Shown one piece after another: positions 24,387 through 32,858 of a DNA stretch of 61,069 nucleotides. Numbering within the stretch: position 1 is the stretch's first letter; each line of letters begins with the position of its first letter. The stretch comes from Bacillota bacterium (GTDB taxonomy: Bacteria > Bacillota > Sulfobacillia > Sulfobacillales > Sulfobacillaceae): assembly GCA_021820485.1 (NCBI GenBank), contig JAKADO010000008.1, positions 1-61,069 of the forward strand, read 5' to 3'. Position numbers and translations under genes: made by a program. Below the pieces are notes generated by a model, which had not been told where the DNA came from, searched no databases, and saw only the letters and a program-made list of their open reading frames with translations.

Positions 24387-25520
24387 ATGCCCCACCCTCT
24401 CGCCGTCCACTTAGTAGGCAGCTGGTCCCGTCCTGCGTGGCTGTCTAGTCCCCACATCGCCGATGCGCTGGGGCCACCCGAACATTTTTGGCGTCCCCAG
24501 CCGGAATACTTGAAAGAAGCGCAGGATGACGCCACACGCCTCGCCATCACCGACCAATTGGAACTGGGCGTCGATTTGGTGGTCGACGGCGAACAGCGCC
24601 GGCAAATCTTTGATCGCTACTTCTATGCCCGTCTGGCCGGTGTCGATGCTGACCATCCGGCATTGCACACGTGGGGCGGACCAGCCGGCGCGCGTGCATC
24701 CCAGTCCTGGCGAAAAGTGACCAAAGACCTCGAATCCGCCGAGGGCCCGCCGCGCGTTCCGTCACCGCGAGTGGTGGGCCCAGTCTCATGGCCCGGTCCA
24801 CTGGCCGTGGACGACTTCCAATTCTTGAATGATGCGGTCGCTGGTCGCCGGCCATCCAAAATGACCATGTCCGGGCCCATTACTGCATTAAATCGCCTCG
24901 TCGATGAGTGGTATCACGACCGCGAACGCCTCGGCCGAGATATTGCCCGAGCACTCAATCAGGAGGCCCATGCCTTGGCTGACGCCGGATGCCGCTATAT
25001 ACAATTTGACGAACCGGAGTTCCGTACGGCTCATTTGACCGATCCGGAGGAAAGCCGACGCCTCATCAATCAAGTGGTCGATGGGCTTAAGGAGAAAGGC
25101 GTTGCAACCTACGCCCACATGTGCTACGGGTATGCCAACGCCGTGCTCAACAAATCCGTGAACCCCGAATTTTATGCGTCCTTGGAACTGATGGCCTCGA
25201 CTAACATTGACGGAGTCTCCATCGAATATGCCCAACCGGGGCATACTAGTGACGTGCTTCATGCACTCGGCAATAAGGTGGTTATTCTGGGATGCATCAA
25301 TTGCGCACCCGAAGCGCCGGTTGAAACGGCCGACGAAGTGGCGGCACGGCTTCGCGAGGCGCTGACGGTCGTTCCCGCCAGCCGCCTGCACGCCTCCACC
25401 GACTGCGGATTGTGGTTCCTTCCGCGAGACCGAGCGCGAGCCAAGCTTGCTGCGCTGGTGGAAGGCACACGGCAAGTGCGCCGGGAGCTGGGCTTGCATC
25501 CCGACCGAATTCAGCCGTAG
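24387..25520 (+). CDS. Core MetE-like cobalamin-independent methyltransferase
   Basis: At 377 residues this is only the C-terminal catalytic barrel of MetE (the full protein is about 750). Zinc ligands are visible as H244 and C246 in AHMCYG, E280 in SIEYAQ and C340 in STDCGLW; substrate-loop motifs include QFDEPEF and MTMSGPITAL. Core MetE proteins transfer a methyl group to homocysteine or another thiol, in some archaea from methylcobalamin instead of methyl-folate. The ribosome site GAGGAGG precedes ATG 24387. Phosphosulfolactate synthase follows after 94 nt, which is suggestive because both act on sulfur compounds. Confidence 0.85.
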   Translation: MPHPLAVHLVGSWSRPAWLSSPHIADALGPPEHFWRPQPEYLKEAQDDATRLAITDQLELGVDLVVDGEQRRQIFDRYFYARLAGVDADHPALHTWGGPAGARASQSWRKVTKDLESAEGPPRVPSPRVVGPVSWPGPLAVDDFQFLNDAVAGRRPSKMTMSGPITALNRLVDEWYHDRERLGRDIARALNQEAHALADAGCRYIQFDEPEFRTAHLTDPEESRRLINQVVDGLKEKGVATYAHMCYGYANAVLNKSVNPEFYASLELMASTNIDGVSIEYAQPGHTSDVLHALGNKVVILGCINCAPEAPVETADEVAARLREALTVVPASRLHASTDCGLWFLPRDRARAKLAALVEGTRQVRRELGLHPDRIQP

Positions 25521-25552
25521 TTAAGCTTCTGTTTAGCCGGCGTTTAAGCATG
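25520..25552 (+). promoter_or_regulatory. Three 11-nt direct repeats, Pho-box-like
   Basis: GTTAAGC, GTTTAGCC and GTTTAAGC recur at exactly 11-nt steps (25520, 25531, 25542). The last repeat starts about 25 nt before a GATACT -10-like hexamer (25567-25572). This spacing is that of tandem OmpR/PhoB-type regulator sites overlapping the -35 region. Confidence 0.5.
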
Positions 25553-25614
25553 ACTGGTAATCTCTTGATACTGTCGTGCCGAAAATCCATGTCGGCTGAA
25601 AGGGGGCAGCACCC

Positions 25615-26409
25615 ATGGCAACGCTGCATGGTCTCTCGGTCGTCGATCGCTCGCAGAAACCGCGTAAAAAGGGGCGCAGCTGGTGCATTGACGACGGCCT
25701 GCCGCAGGGCTTGTTTCGAGACATCTTGGAATCCCATCATCGACTGATCGACGGGGTTAAGTTTGGCTGGGGGACTGCACTCGTTACCGATGTGCTGGAC
25801 GCTAAAATTGCGGCATGCCGCGAGTTTAACGTGGACTTCTCCTTTGGCGGCACCCTCTTTGAGGCCTATTTCATCCAAGGACGGTTCGAGGAATTTTTAA
25901 GGCTGGTCGACCGATGCCAATGCCCGGTGGTGGAAATTTCCGACGGCACTATAGATCTTGACCGCAGCGTTCGCCGGAGGATCATCAGCGCTGTCAGCAC
26001 CGAAACCCGCGTGTTCAGCGAAGTCGGCAGCAAAGATCCGGAGCAGGCGGCTCAATGGCAGCCCCTCGACTGGATTGAGCAGATTCTTCTGGATCGCGAC
26101 GCCGGCGCGGAACTCATCATTCTGGAAACTCGGGAATCAGGCACCAGCGGACTCTGTCTTCCCAACGGGGAAATCCGTCCTGACGTCGCAGAAGGTATCC
26201 TGTCGTCCAACATCAGGCCGGAGTGGCTCATGTTTGAGGCCCCGCAGAAAGCTCAACAAGCCTATTGGATTCGAAAACTGGGTCCCGAGGTCAACCTCTC
26301 CAACATTCCGCTTGGAAGTCCGGTCAACCTGGAAACGCTCAGATTGGGACTTCGATCGGACACCTTTTCCCTGCTGACCCAATCGGCACCGCTGCTATTG
26401 CCTCATTGA
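25615..26409 (+). CDS. comA: Phosphosulfolactate synthase (ComA family)
   Basis: The 264-residue TIM barrel matches ComA: DGVKFGWGTALV, FSFGGTLFEAYFIQGRF, VVEISDGTIDL, RVFSEVGSKDPE and MFEAPQKAQQAYWIRKLG. The enzyme adds sulfite to phosphoenolpyruvate to give (2R)-phospho-3-sulfolactate, the first step to coenzyme M in methanogens and some bacteria and to sulfolactate in Bacillus spores. No comB or comC homologue is in this window, so the end product is unknown. ATG 25615 follows AAGGGGG. A strong terminator follows directly. Confidence 0.9.
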   Translation: MATLHGLSVVDRSQKPRKKGRSWCIDDGLPQGLFRDILESHHRLIDGVKFGWGTALVTDVLDAKIAACREFNVDFSFGGTLFEAYFIQGRFEEFLRLVDRCQCPVVEISDGTIDLDRSVRRRIISAVSTETRVFSEVGSKDPEQAAQWQPLDWIEQILLDRDAGAELIILETRESGTSGLCLPNGEIRPDVAEGILSSNIRPEWLMFEAPQKAQQAYWIRKLGPEVNLSNIPLGSPVNLETLRLGLRSDTFSLLTQSAPLLLPH

Positions 26410-26411
26410 CG

Positions 26412-26450
26412 AAAAAAACCACCCCGGTGCAAAAAACGCCGGGGGTTTTC
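26412..26450 (+). terminator. Rho-independent terminator after comA
   Basis: CCCCGG (26422-26427) pairs with CCGGGG around an A-rich loop and is flanked by an A run before and TTTT after, just past the comA stop. Confidence 0.8.
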
Positions 26451-26466
26451 CTGTTCTGCTGAAAAT

Positions 26467-26483
26467 TCTTAAATGAATCTTAA
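26467..26483 (+). promoter_or_regulatory. Pho-box-like 11-nt direct repeat
   Basis: TCTTAA occurs at 26467 and again at 26478, 11 nt apart (TTAAGA-N5-TTAAGA on the other strand, close to the Bacillus PhoP consensus). The second copy starts about 26 nt before TATATC (26504-26509), the same geometry as the repeats upstream of comA. It should drive the mini zinc protein and surE. Confidence 0.45.
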
Positions 26484-26590
26484 TAGGCCCATAATCTCCT
26501 CATTATATCTGCCTGTTACGCTAAGGCGGAAGTGAGAAACCCTTGCAACCGCAACCCTTAACCCTGAAAGCATTTGGAGGAGGTTCCCGC

Positions 26591-26779
26591 ATGACCTGGT
26601 CAGCGACCATTGCCTTGTGTCAAGACTGCGATGACACCATTTCCGCATATGACATTATGTCCACCCATCAGGCCAAACGATGTCCAGCCTGTTTCGCCGA
26701 GTGGAAGGTCTGGCACCAGTCACTGGACCCTGCTTCATTGCAGCGCCCATTCCGGGCTGGTGGACTGCCGCAGGATTAA
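26591..26779 (+). CDS. Small zinc-ribbon-like protein
   Basis: The 62-residue protein has two Cys-x2-Cys knuckles, CQDC (10-13) and CPAC (46-49 region), as in zinc ribbons, separated by about 33 residues. The rest is polar. I recognise no named family; binding of nucleic acid or a protein partner is possible. ATG 26591 is chosen over the upstream in-frame start because GGAGGAGG lies close before it. surE starts 15 nt after its stop, so the two form an operon. Confidence 0.65.
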   Translation: MTWSATIALCQDCDDTISAYDIMSTHQAKRCPACFAEWKVWHQSLDPASLQRPFRAGGLPQD

Positions 26780-26794
26780 GGAGGAAACATTCGG

Positions 26795-27526
26795 ATGAAA
26801 GTGCTGGTCACCAACGATGATGGGATTTTGTCTGAAGGCCTTTCGGTATTGGCCAATTGGGCGCGCAACCGCGGCCACCAAGTCGTGGTGGTCGCCCCTA
26901 AAACCAACTGCAGCGGCCAATCAGGAGCCATTACCCTCCGTCAGTCGCTAACTGTCACCCAGATGGCTCCCGCCTATTGGGCCGTGGGCGGCACGCCAGC
27001 CGATTGCGTGCGCATCGCGCTGGCATTTCTCGGCGTCCGCCCCGATCTCGTGCTTTCCGGCATCAATCACGGCTGGAACTTAGGCCATGACATCCATGCC
27101 TCGGGTACAGTCGGCGCAGCCCGCATGGCCGCCATGCGGGGAATCCCCGCAATCGCGCTGTCCGGCCCCGCCGACCGCTGGCCTCATGTGGCACGACTCC
27201 TCGAGCATCATGGCGATGCCATTTTGAGAACTTCCGCCGCCAGTGGAACCGACGCGGTCATCTCGGTGAACTTCCCCCTGGAGAAAGGCACCCAGTTGGC
27301 GACGGCGGAACTATCGGGGCCCCGCTTTGACGACCAATTGCAGTGGGCAGAGTTTGACGGGGAGCAGCATGTGGTGCACCTCGACTTTCAGGACCGCACA
27401 CTGCCAGGGGCCGACATTGAGACGGATGCGGGCGCCATCTCACGGGGGTTCACAACGCTGACGCATCTCCCGCTGGCTCCGGACTGGCACCTGCCCTCCT
27501 TTTTGGCTCAATCGTCCTCCCGCTAA
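26795..27526 (+). CDS. surE: 5'/3'-nucleotidase SurE
   Basis: The 243-residue phosphatase shows the SurE metal and active-site motifs: VTNDDGI at residues 6-11, the APKTNCSGQSGAIT loop, GTPADCV and LSGINHGWNLG. SurE removes phosphate from nucleoside monophosphates using a divalent metal, in the cytosol. AAGGAGG precedes ATG 26795. It shares a transcript with the mini zinc protein, and the repeats at their promoter suggest a link to phosphate supply, which fits a phosphatase. Confidence 0.93.
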   Translation: MKVLVTNDDGILSEGLSVLANWARNRGHQVVVVAPKTNCSGQSGAITLRQSLTVTQMAPAYWAVGGTPADCVRIALAFLGVRPDLVLSGINHGWNLGHDIHASGTVGAARMAAMRGIPAIALSGPADRWPHVARLLEHHGDAILRTSAASGTDAVISVNFPLEKGTQLATAELSGPRFDDQLQWAEFDGEQHVVHLDFQDRTLPGADIETDAGAISRGFTTLTHLPLAPDWHLPSFLAQSSSR

Positions 27527-27693
27527 GCCGATCCATTGCGGCCGGGCCTGCAGAGCCCGGTCGCAGCCGCATCGACAGAACCTGCTTAGTTCGTAGCCCG
27601 ATCGTGTCATGCCTTCCTTTGGCAGAAAGCCTATAATCAAAGCAACGCTGTCCAAAAGCGACAGGAAATTGTCCCAGCCGGGGGGTGAATGAC

Positions 27694-28749
27694 ATGCTGA
27701 TGGGAACCGGCCAATCAGTCGCCTTCGATACGCTGACCGTGTTTTATGTCTACAATTTAGCGATTTTGCTGGGCGTCGCCGTGGTGGGCGGTACGCTCTT
27801 TATACGACGCATCCAACACGGCCGCTGGGCACTCTTTTCGAAAGACTCGCCCCGCGCCCGCAACATTCTCTTGGTGGGATTGAGCGGCCTCTGGATCCTC
27901 GACGGCCTGTTGCAGATGCAGCCGCTATTGGTAACCCAGTTCGTCCCGCAACTGCTGAAACCCTTAATCCCCGGGCAACCCACGCTCGTCGCCCACATGC
28001 TGCTGGCCGCCTCCCATCTCTGGAAACTCCATCCCATGTCATGGGACGTGGGGGCTAGCTGGGCGCAGATCCTGTTGGGCCTAGCCATCATTTTCGGAGA
28101 TGAGGCTGGATGGCGGCGGGCCGGTCTTTGGCTATCCGTAGTGTGGAGCCTCGTGATTTGGGTCGCCGGCGAAGGATTGGGCAGCATCTTGTCAGGCGGG
28201 AGTTGGCTTTTGGGCAGCCCCGGCTCCGTTCTTTTCTATGGGGCGGCCGCCGGCATCCTGCTGATGCGGATCCCCTGGGATCCGGAACGCGTGGCCTCTT
28301 GGTGGCGGCGCGGCATGGTCACATTCTGGCTGGCGGTGGCCCTCTTGCAAGCATGGCCCGCGGCGGCCTGGTGGTCATCCCGTCAACTCGGCCAGTTCAT
28401 CCTGACACAGGCTGAAATGCCGCAACCGGCCATCGTGTCTGCTCCGCTCTATGCGTGGGCGCACCTTGCATTCCAACACCCCGTCTTCTGGAACAGTCTT
28501 TTAGTCGTAGTGTTTTTGGCCCTGGCCGTCTTGTGGACGTTGGTGCCGCGTTCCCGTGCGACTTGGGGGATCACGATGCTCACCACATTCCTGACTTGGT
28601 GGCTGGGTCAGGATTTTGGCATGTTTGGCGGCATGGGCACGGACCCAAACAGCGCCGCCATCGTGCTGTTGGGACTCGTCGCCTATCGCAGTCTGACAAG
28701 GACCCCGGCCACCGACCAACACCGGGAACCGGTTCGCACCTCCGCCTAA
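27694..28749 (+). CDS. Polytopic membrane protein, unknown
   Basis: The 351-residue protein has about eight transmembrane helices, including VYNLAILLGVAVVGGTLFI, WAQILLGLAIIFG, SLVIWVAGEGLGSILSG, TFWLAVALLQAWPAAAWW and SLLVVVFLALAVLWTLV. A conserved-looking WWLGQDFGMFGGMGTDPNSA segment sits before the last helix. I do not recognise the family. ATG 27694 is used because the GGGGGGTGA ribosome site overlaps the upstream in-frame GTG 27685. A TATAAT hexamer at 27632-27637 is a likely -10. The gene appears monocistronic. Confidence 0.7.
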   Translation: MLMGTGQSVAFDTLTVFYVYNLAILLGVAVVGGTLFIRRIQHGRWALFSKDSPRARNILLVGLSGLWILDGLLQMQPLLVTQFVPQLLKPLIPGQPTLVAHMLLAASHLWKLHPMSWDVGASWAQILLGLAIIFGDEAGWRRAGLWLSVVWSLVIWVAGEGLGSILSGGSWLLGSPGSVLFYGAAAGILLMRIPWDPERVASWWRRGMVTFWLAVALLQAWPAAAWWSSRQLGQFILTQAEMPQPAIVSAPLYAWAHLAFQHPVFWNSLLVVVFLALAVLWTLVPRSRATWGITMLTTFLTWWLGQDFGMFGGMGTDPNSAAIVLLGLVAYRSLTRTPATDQHREPVRTSA

Positions 28750-28904
28750 AACCTTCCGTCTCCCGTCCCCGTGTTGGCCATCAATGTCATTTCCGTTAAT
28801 CGACAAAAAATTTGCGCTTATAAGACAGGAATTGCAGCACCTGGGCGCGAATTGGTGTCTTGGTTCCCGCCAACTTCGTGATAGGAAAAGGAGCAAGAAT
28901 ACGC

Positions 28905-30623
28905 ATGCAGAAGCGACTTCCGGCATTGGCCTCAGCCACCGTCTTGGCCGGTTTGTTAGCCGCCTGTGGGCAACAATCCACGCCGACCGCCACTACTGTC
29001 CAAGGTGGCACCGCGGTGATCGCCCTCCCCACGCAAACCTCGCCCAACTGGTGGTTTCCTGTCATATCCAGCGAGGACTACGGGGATAGCAACTTTCAGA
29101 TGAATGTCATGATGTATGTGCCCCTGATTCACATCTCCAAAACTGATGGCATCGACTATAAGCGATCGCTGGCCGAATCTGTCACAGCCAACGCAACCGG
29201 CACCAAATTTACGATCCACTTGAATCCCAAGTGGCATTGGTCCAATGGCCAACCCGTAACCAGCCAAGACGTCGTGTTTACCTGGGACATCCTGAAGGCG
29301 GCCAGCTCCAACCTTCCTGGGGCTTCCTGGGCATACGGCGGCGCAGGGTCAGGAGGAATCCCCACGCGCTGGACTTCCGTCACCGCGACAAGCCCCCATA
29401 CGGTCACGGTGACCCTGAATACGCCCAGCAACCCCAACTGGTTCATCCATAACGGATTGGCGCAAATTGTTCCGGTGCCCAAGGCGGTGTGGGACAAGCA
29501 TCCCAACAACATCATCAAGGAACTGGCGTTTATTCATTCGCTGGCCAATTCACCGGGGGCCTCGGAATATCGGGTGGTGGACGGCCCTTACAAGTTCCAG
29601 TCCATGCAGCCCAACACCTATTGGTCGTTTGTCCCCAATCCGACCTACAACGGCCATCGCTCCACCCTCACCAAGGTTATTTACCAGTACGAAACGTCGC
29701 CGGAGTCGGAATTCCTGGGTCTCAAGCAAGGCACCATCAATGTCGGATATCTGCCGACATCCGAATGGAATGCGCGCAGCCAACTGACCACGGATGTGCT
29801 CACCACGCCTTATGTGTTTGGCTTTACCTTTCTTCAACCCAATTACAACAGCGCCGCACCGGGCGGATTGGGCCCGGTGTTTCAACAGCTCTATGTCAGG
29901 CAAGCCATGGAAATGGGCATCAACCAACAGGCCATCATCAACACCTTCTTCCATGGTCAAGGAGTGATTGAGGCAGACACCATTCCCTCCCAGCCTAAGA
30001 CCGTGTTTTACGATTCCAGCCTCAAGCCGGCCGTATCCTTTAATCCAGCTGCCGGCAAGCGGCTCCTGGAAGCGCACGGATGGCAGGACGTCAATGGCGT
30101 CATGACGAAAAACGGCGTCAAACTCTCCTTCACCTTGCTTTACATCTCGGGCACCCAGTCGGCTGCCAACACCGTGCAGCTCATCAAGCAGAACTGGGCC
30201 CAAGAGGGCATCCAAATCAACCTCCAGTCTGGGCCGTTCGACCAGGTCTTGACGACCGCTCAACAAACCGACCCCACCAAGTGGAACATGGCATTTTGGG
30301 GGACGCCCAGCTGGACCTATGAACCTGACTACTACCCCACCGGGGGCAGCTACTATCTCACTGGGGCTGGGGCCAACCAAGGCGGATTCAGCAATCCCAC
30401 CATGGACTCGCTCATCAAGGCATCCTATCTGCCCGGAACCCCAAGCCAAATCACTGCCCGCTTCGACGCGTACCAAGCTTATGTGGCCAAGAACCTTCCG
30501 GTGTTGTGGCTTCCCTATACGCCTGCTTTCAATGAGCATGCCAAAAACCTGCATGGCGTGGTCAAGACCTACAACCCAATCACCACCTTCTATTATCCCA
30601 ACTACTGGACGCTCTCCAAGTAG
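28905..30623 (+). CDS. Peptide/nickel-type ABC solute-binding lipoprotein (SBP family 5)
   Basis: The 572-residue lipoprotein has a lipobox, LLAAC, ending near residue 20, so Cys is lipidated and anchored outside the membrane. The body matches family 5 binding proteins: YKRSLAESVTAN, GTKFTIHLNPKWHWSNGQPVTSQDVVFTWD, YVRQAMEMGINQQAI and RLLEAHGWQDVNG. It should bind an oligopeptide or similar ligand. No permease or ATPase genes lie beside it, so it is an orphan or works with a remote transporter. ATG 28905 follows AAGGAG by 11 nt. A perfect hairpin follows the stop. Confidence 0.9.
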   Translation: MQKRLPALASATVLAGLLAACGQQSTPTATTVQGGTAVIALPTQTSPNWWFPVISSEDYGDSNFQMNVMMYVPLIHISKTDGIDYKRSLAESVTANATGTKFTIHLNPKWHWSNGQPVTSQDVVFTWDILKAASSNLPGASWAYGGAGSGGIPTRWTSVTATSPHTVTVTLNTPSNPNWFIHNGLAQIVPVPKAVWDKHPNNIIKELAFIHSLANSPGASEYRVVDGPYKFQSMQPNTYWSFVPNPTYNGHRSTLTKVIYQYETSPESEFLGLKQGTINVGYLPTSEWNARSQLTTDVLTTPYVFGFTFLQPNYNSAAPGGLGPVFQQLYVRQAMEMGINQQAIINTFFHGQGVIEADTIPSQPKTVFYDSSLKPAVSFNPAAGKRLLEAHGWQDVNGVMTKNGVKLSFTLLYISGTQSAANTVQLIKQNWAQEGIQINLQSGPFDQVLTTAQQTDPTKWNMAFWGTPSWTYEPDYYPTGGSYYLTGAGANQGGFSNPTMDSLIKASYLPGTPSQITARFDAYQAYVAKNLPVLWLPYTPAFNEHAKNLHGVVKTYNPITTFYYPNYWTLSK

Positions 30624-30640
30624 TCAGGGACCACTTCATG

Positions 30641-30675
30641 GGCCTGCTCACCTCTGAGCAGGCCGCTTTGGTGTT
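30641..30675 (+). terminator. Terminator after the SBP gene
   Basis: GGCCTGCTCA (30641-30650) and TGAGCAGGCC (30655-30664) form a perfect 10-bp stem with a CCTC loop; the following stretch is GCTTTGGTGTT, so the T run is imperfect. Confidence 0.65.
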
Positions 30676-30754
30676 CCTCCCTCAAATCCACGCCTCCAGC
30701 AGCGAGCCTAGCAATGGAGCGCTGCATGGACGTCGCATCGGCATGAGAAAACAT

Positions 30755-30786
30755 GAGAAAAAAACGAGGCGCCGGCCGGCGCCTCG
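30755..30786 (-). terminator. Terminator of the GH18 gene
   Basis: The 22-nt palindrome at 30765-30786 (arms CGAGGCGCCGG and its complement) is followed on the minus strand by a run of seven T. It lies 16 nt past the GH18 stop. Confidence 0.85.
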
Positions 30787-30801
30787 CATCTCGTCGTCCT
30801 A

Positions 30802-32343
30802 CTATGGCAACGTTGACTGGAGCATCGGCCATACGCCGGCATTCTCTTCACCCAAGTCCCACAGCGCCACGCCGCCCAAGTGATCTTGAGCAACCCAGAC
30901 AGCTTTATAGGCTTCGCTGGCGCTATCCTCAAACCACACGGTATGGGTCACGCCGTTTACCGTGTACACCACTTCCGGCTCTTGCGTGCTGCCGCCGACC
31001 CAGGTGCTGCCGTATTGATGAGCGAGGCTCAAGGCTTGGTTGTCGTTGATTTCCACAGATCCGGTCGAGGCCCAGTCGTATCCGTAGCTGGCCAGACCCA
31101 CCAGTATTTTGGAAGCCGGCATGGTCGCTTCCGCGTACCGCACGATGCTGCCGCTCCACGCCAAGGGGGCAACCGGTCCCGGCGCCCCGGTATTGTCGTG
31201 GGCGTCGTACAGCATCAAGTCTACATAGTCGGCTGAGGAACCCAAGCTCTCATAGTTGTACACATGATACCCATTCGCGCTGCTGGTCCTCGGCCCCACC
31301 GATACAATCAGCTTTTTGCCTTCCTGGTGCAGACCCGCCGCCAACTCGGCCACGAAGGTGTCGAGTCCAGTTTCGTCGGGATTGTTGAGCGATTCGAAGT
31401 CAATGTTGAAGCCGTCGTATCCGGCCGTCTCAGCCAAGCTCACCAAGGTGGCCACGTCCTGCTGCATCAGTGCGGCATTTTGCAGCATGTTGTCGTTGCC
31501 GTATCCATTGATGACAATGGGATAGACCGCAATATGGCGAGCATGCGCCCAACTGGTGACCGCGGCGCTGGCTCCTAAATCGTTGAGCGGTCCTGTGGGC
31601 TTAAACGAATACCAGAGAGGCGCGATAGCGGTAATTTGGCTGGCATGGGCCACCAAGTCCGCCCAAGCAGCTTGTCCCGGCACATAGTATCCCAACACCA
31701 TGGGAGATGAAGCATGCGCGATGGCGGTCGGCAGACTGGCCGCAGCGGTGGTCTGGACTGTCGTGGTCTTGTGCTGCGAGACTTGTGCGTGATCCTCCCC
31801 ATGGATAGCCAACGCAACCGCGCGCAATGTGGCAAGACCCGCCGAACCGGTATGCCCGAGCCCATGCCGGAGATTAAAGTCCTTCACGGCCTGAGCCGTC
31901 AACGCATTGTAAACGCCGTCGGGTGCTCCCGCATAGCAGCCGAGCTTCGCCAAATCCTGCTGCAGCGTCAACACCGCGCGCCCCTCATCCGACGATTGCA
32001 ATGGAAACGCGCCCATGACGCCCCAGACACGATGAAAGGCGCCATCCATGGCGTGGGTCAGGCTGCGCTTCGTGCGGGGACCGACGATGCCATCTGCGGA
32101 AAGTCCGTGGTTGTCTTGGAAGAGCCGTACAGCATCGCGCGTTTTGAGGGTGTACCGGCCCGTGATGCCGCCGGGATGATACCCTAAATCCTGCAGATCC
32201 TGCTGAAGAATGGCAACCTCTGGACCGTGGCTTCCCACGTGGTATAAGGGCACCGTTTGCGCTTGAGAGCTCAGCGAGACCACAGCAAGCGGCAATAGAG
32301 CCATAAACGCGGCCGCCAGGCCCCGTCGAACATGTACAGCCAT
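30802..32343 (-). CDS. Secreted GH18 cell-wall hydrolase with two peptidoglycan-binding domains
   Basis: The 513-residue protein has a signal peptide (RRGLAAAFMALLPLAVVSLSSQAQT), two PG_binding_1 domains (about 35-95, GPEVAILQQDLQDLGYHPGGITGRYT; about 118-175, GRAVLTLQQDLAKLGCYAG), a Thr/Ala linker, and a glycoside hydrolase 18 barrel from ~215 with catalytic GYDGFNIDFE. It resembles the SleL/YaaH family, which cuts the glycan backbone of spore cortex or vegetative peptidoglycan. A c-di-AMP riboswitch with its own promoter lies upstream; cell-wall hydrolases are classic targets of that riboswitch. A strong terminator follows. Confidence 0.88.
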   Translation of the reverse strand: MAVHVRRGLAAAFMALLPLAVVSLSSQAQTVPLYHVGSHGPEVAILQQDLQDLGYHPGGITGRYTLKTRDAVRLFQDNHGLSADGIVGPRTKRSLTHAMDGAFHRVWGVMGAFPLQSSDEGRAVLTLQQDLAKLGCYAGAPDGVYNALTAQAVKDFNLRHGLGHTGSAGLATLRAVALAIHGEDHAQVSQHKTTTVQTTAAASLPTAIAHASSPMVLGYYVPGQAAWADLVAHASQITAIAPLWYSFKPTGPLNDLGASAAVTSWAHARHIAVYPIVINGYGNDNMLQNAALMQQDVATLVSLAETAGYDGFNIDFESLNNPDETGLDTFVAELAAGLHQEGKKLIVSVGPRTSSANGYHVYNYESLGSSADYVDLMLYDAHDNTGAPGPVAPLAWSGSIVRYAEATMPASKILVGLASYGYDWASTGSVEINDNQALSLAHQYGSTWVGGSTQEPEVVYTVNGVTHTVWFEDSASEAYKAVWVAQDHLGGVALWDLGEENAGVWPMLQSTLP

Positions 32344-32359
32344 TGATAGAAAACCCTTT

Positions 32360-32482
32360 CCTGGTATTGCCTCCGGAGTTAGCTGACGGGTTAGGCAGCA
32401 GGAATACTGCCCGGCTCTGAGGCCTTAACCCCTGGGGAACGGTTCCTCCGTATCGCGTTCGCAGGCGAATTCGGCTTTATCG
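32360..32482 (-). ncRNA. c-di-AMP (ydaO-yuaA) riboswitch
   Basis: Read leftward, the leader contains GATACGGAGGAACCG, then AGGGGTTAAGG, a variable hairpin, then TAACCCGTCAGCTAACTCC with GGAGGC closing. The order GGrGGAaCC, GGGGTnAA, CCGUCAGCUAAC and GGC is the ydaO signature. It ends 17 nt before the GH18 start. In known cases c-di-AMP binding turns expression off. Identification is by eye. Confidence 0.8.
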
Positions 32483-32492
32483 AAGATGCTTT

Positions 32493-32522
32493 ATTGTACA
32501 AAGCGCCTGAAAGACTTGTCAG
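32493..32522 (-). promoter_or_regulatory. Promoter of the ydaO riboswitch-GH18 unit
   Basis: Leftward CTGACA (32522-32517), an 18-nt spacer and TACAAT (32498-32493) lie directly upstream of the riboswitch 5' end. Confidence 0.6.
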
Positions 32523-32858
32523 ATCCGATCACGAGCCATAATACGGGACCTCCGCCAATTAGCAGGCGGATTCCCACGGATGAGGACGATGTGGCACTGT
32601 TTCACGACGATGGGAATTGGAGGGGAATCGTTAGGTAGAGAGCATCTTGTCGAGGCAGCGGATCAGAGCGACGGCCCGCACGCTGTTTCTAGAAGCGGCG
32701 ACCTCCTGTCATCTCACCCAAAGTCCCTCTGCGCTCTACCATAGCAGAAACTCAAATCCCCAGCATTACGACCAAAGTCGTAGGTAGGGTACGCCTGCGG
32801 ACCATCGGCTGCACGCCCTGCGGCTGTTATCATGGACCCTGAAAAGGAGGCGCCAAGC
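32523..32858. other. Intergenic stretch, no gene seen
   Basis: This 336-nt gap between divergent genes holds no convincing reading frame. It has one small perfect hairpin, TACGAC-CAAA-GTCGTA (32767-32782), about 75 nt before the next start, which may be a leader structure of the 453-aa gene. The promoter for that gene was not recognised. Confidence 0.4.

Noticed and set aside
27541-27560. GC hairpin after surE as a terminator
   Set aside because: Stem is short and not followed by T; support too weak to list.
29550-30554. 334-aa leftward frame opposite the SBP gene
   Set aside because: Antisense to a clear SBP with lipobox; no start context.
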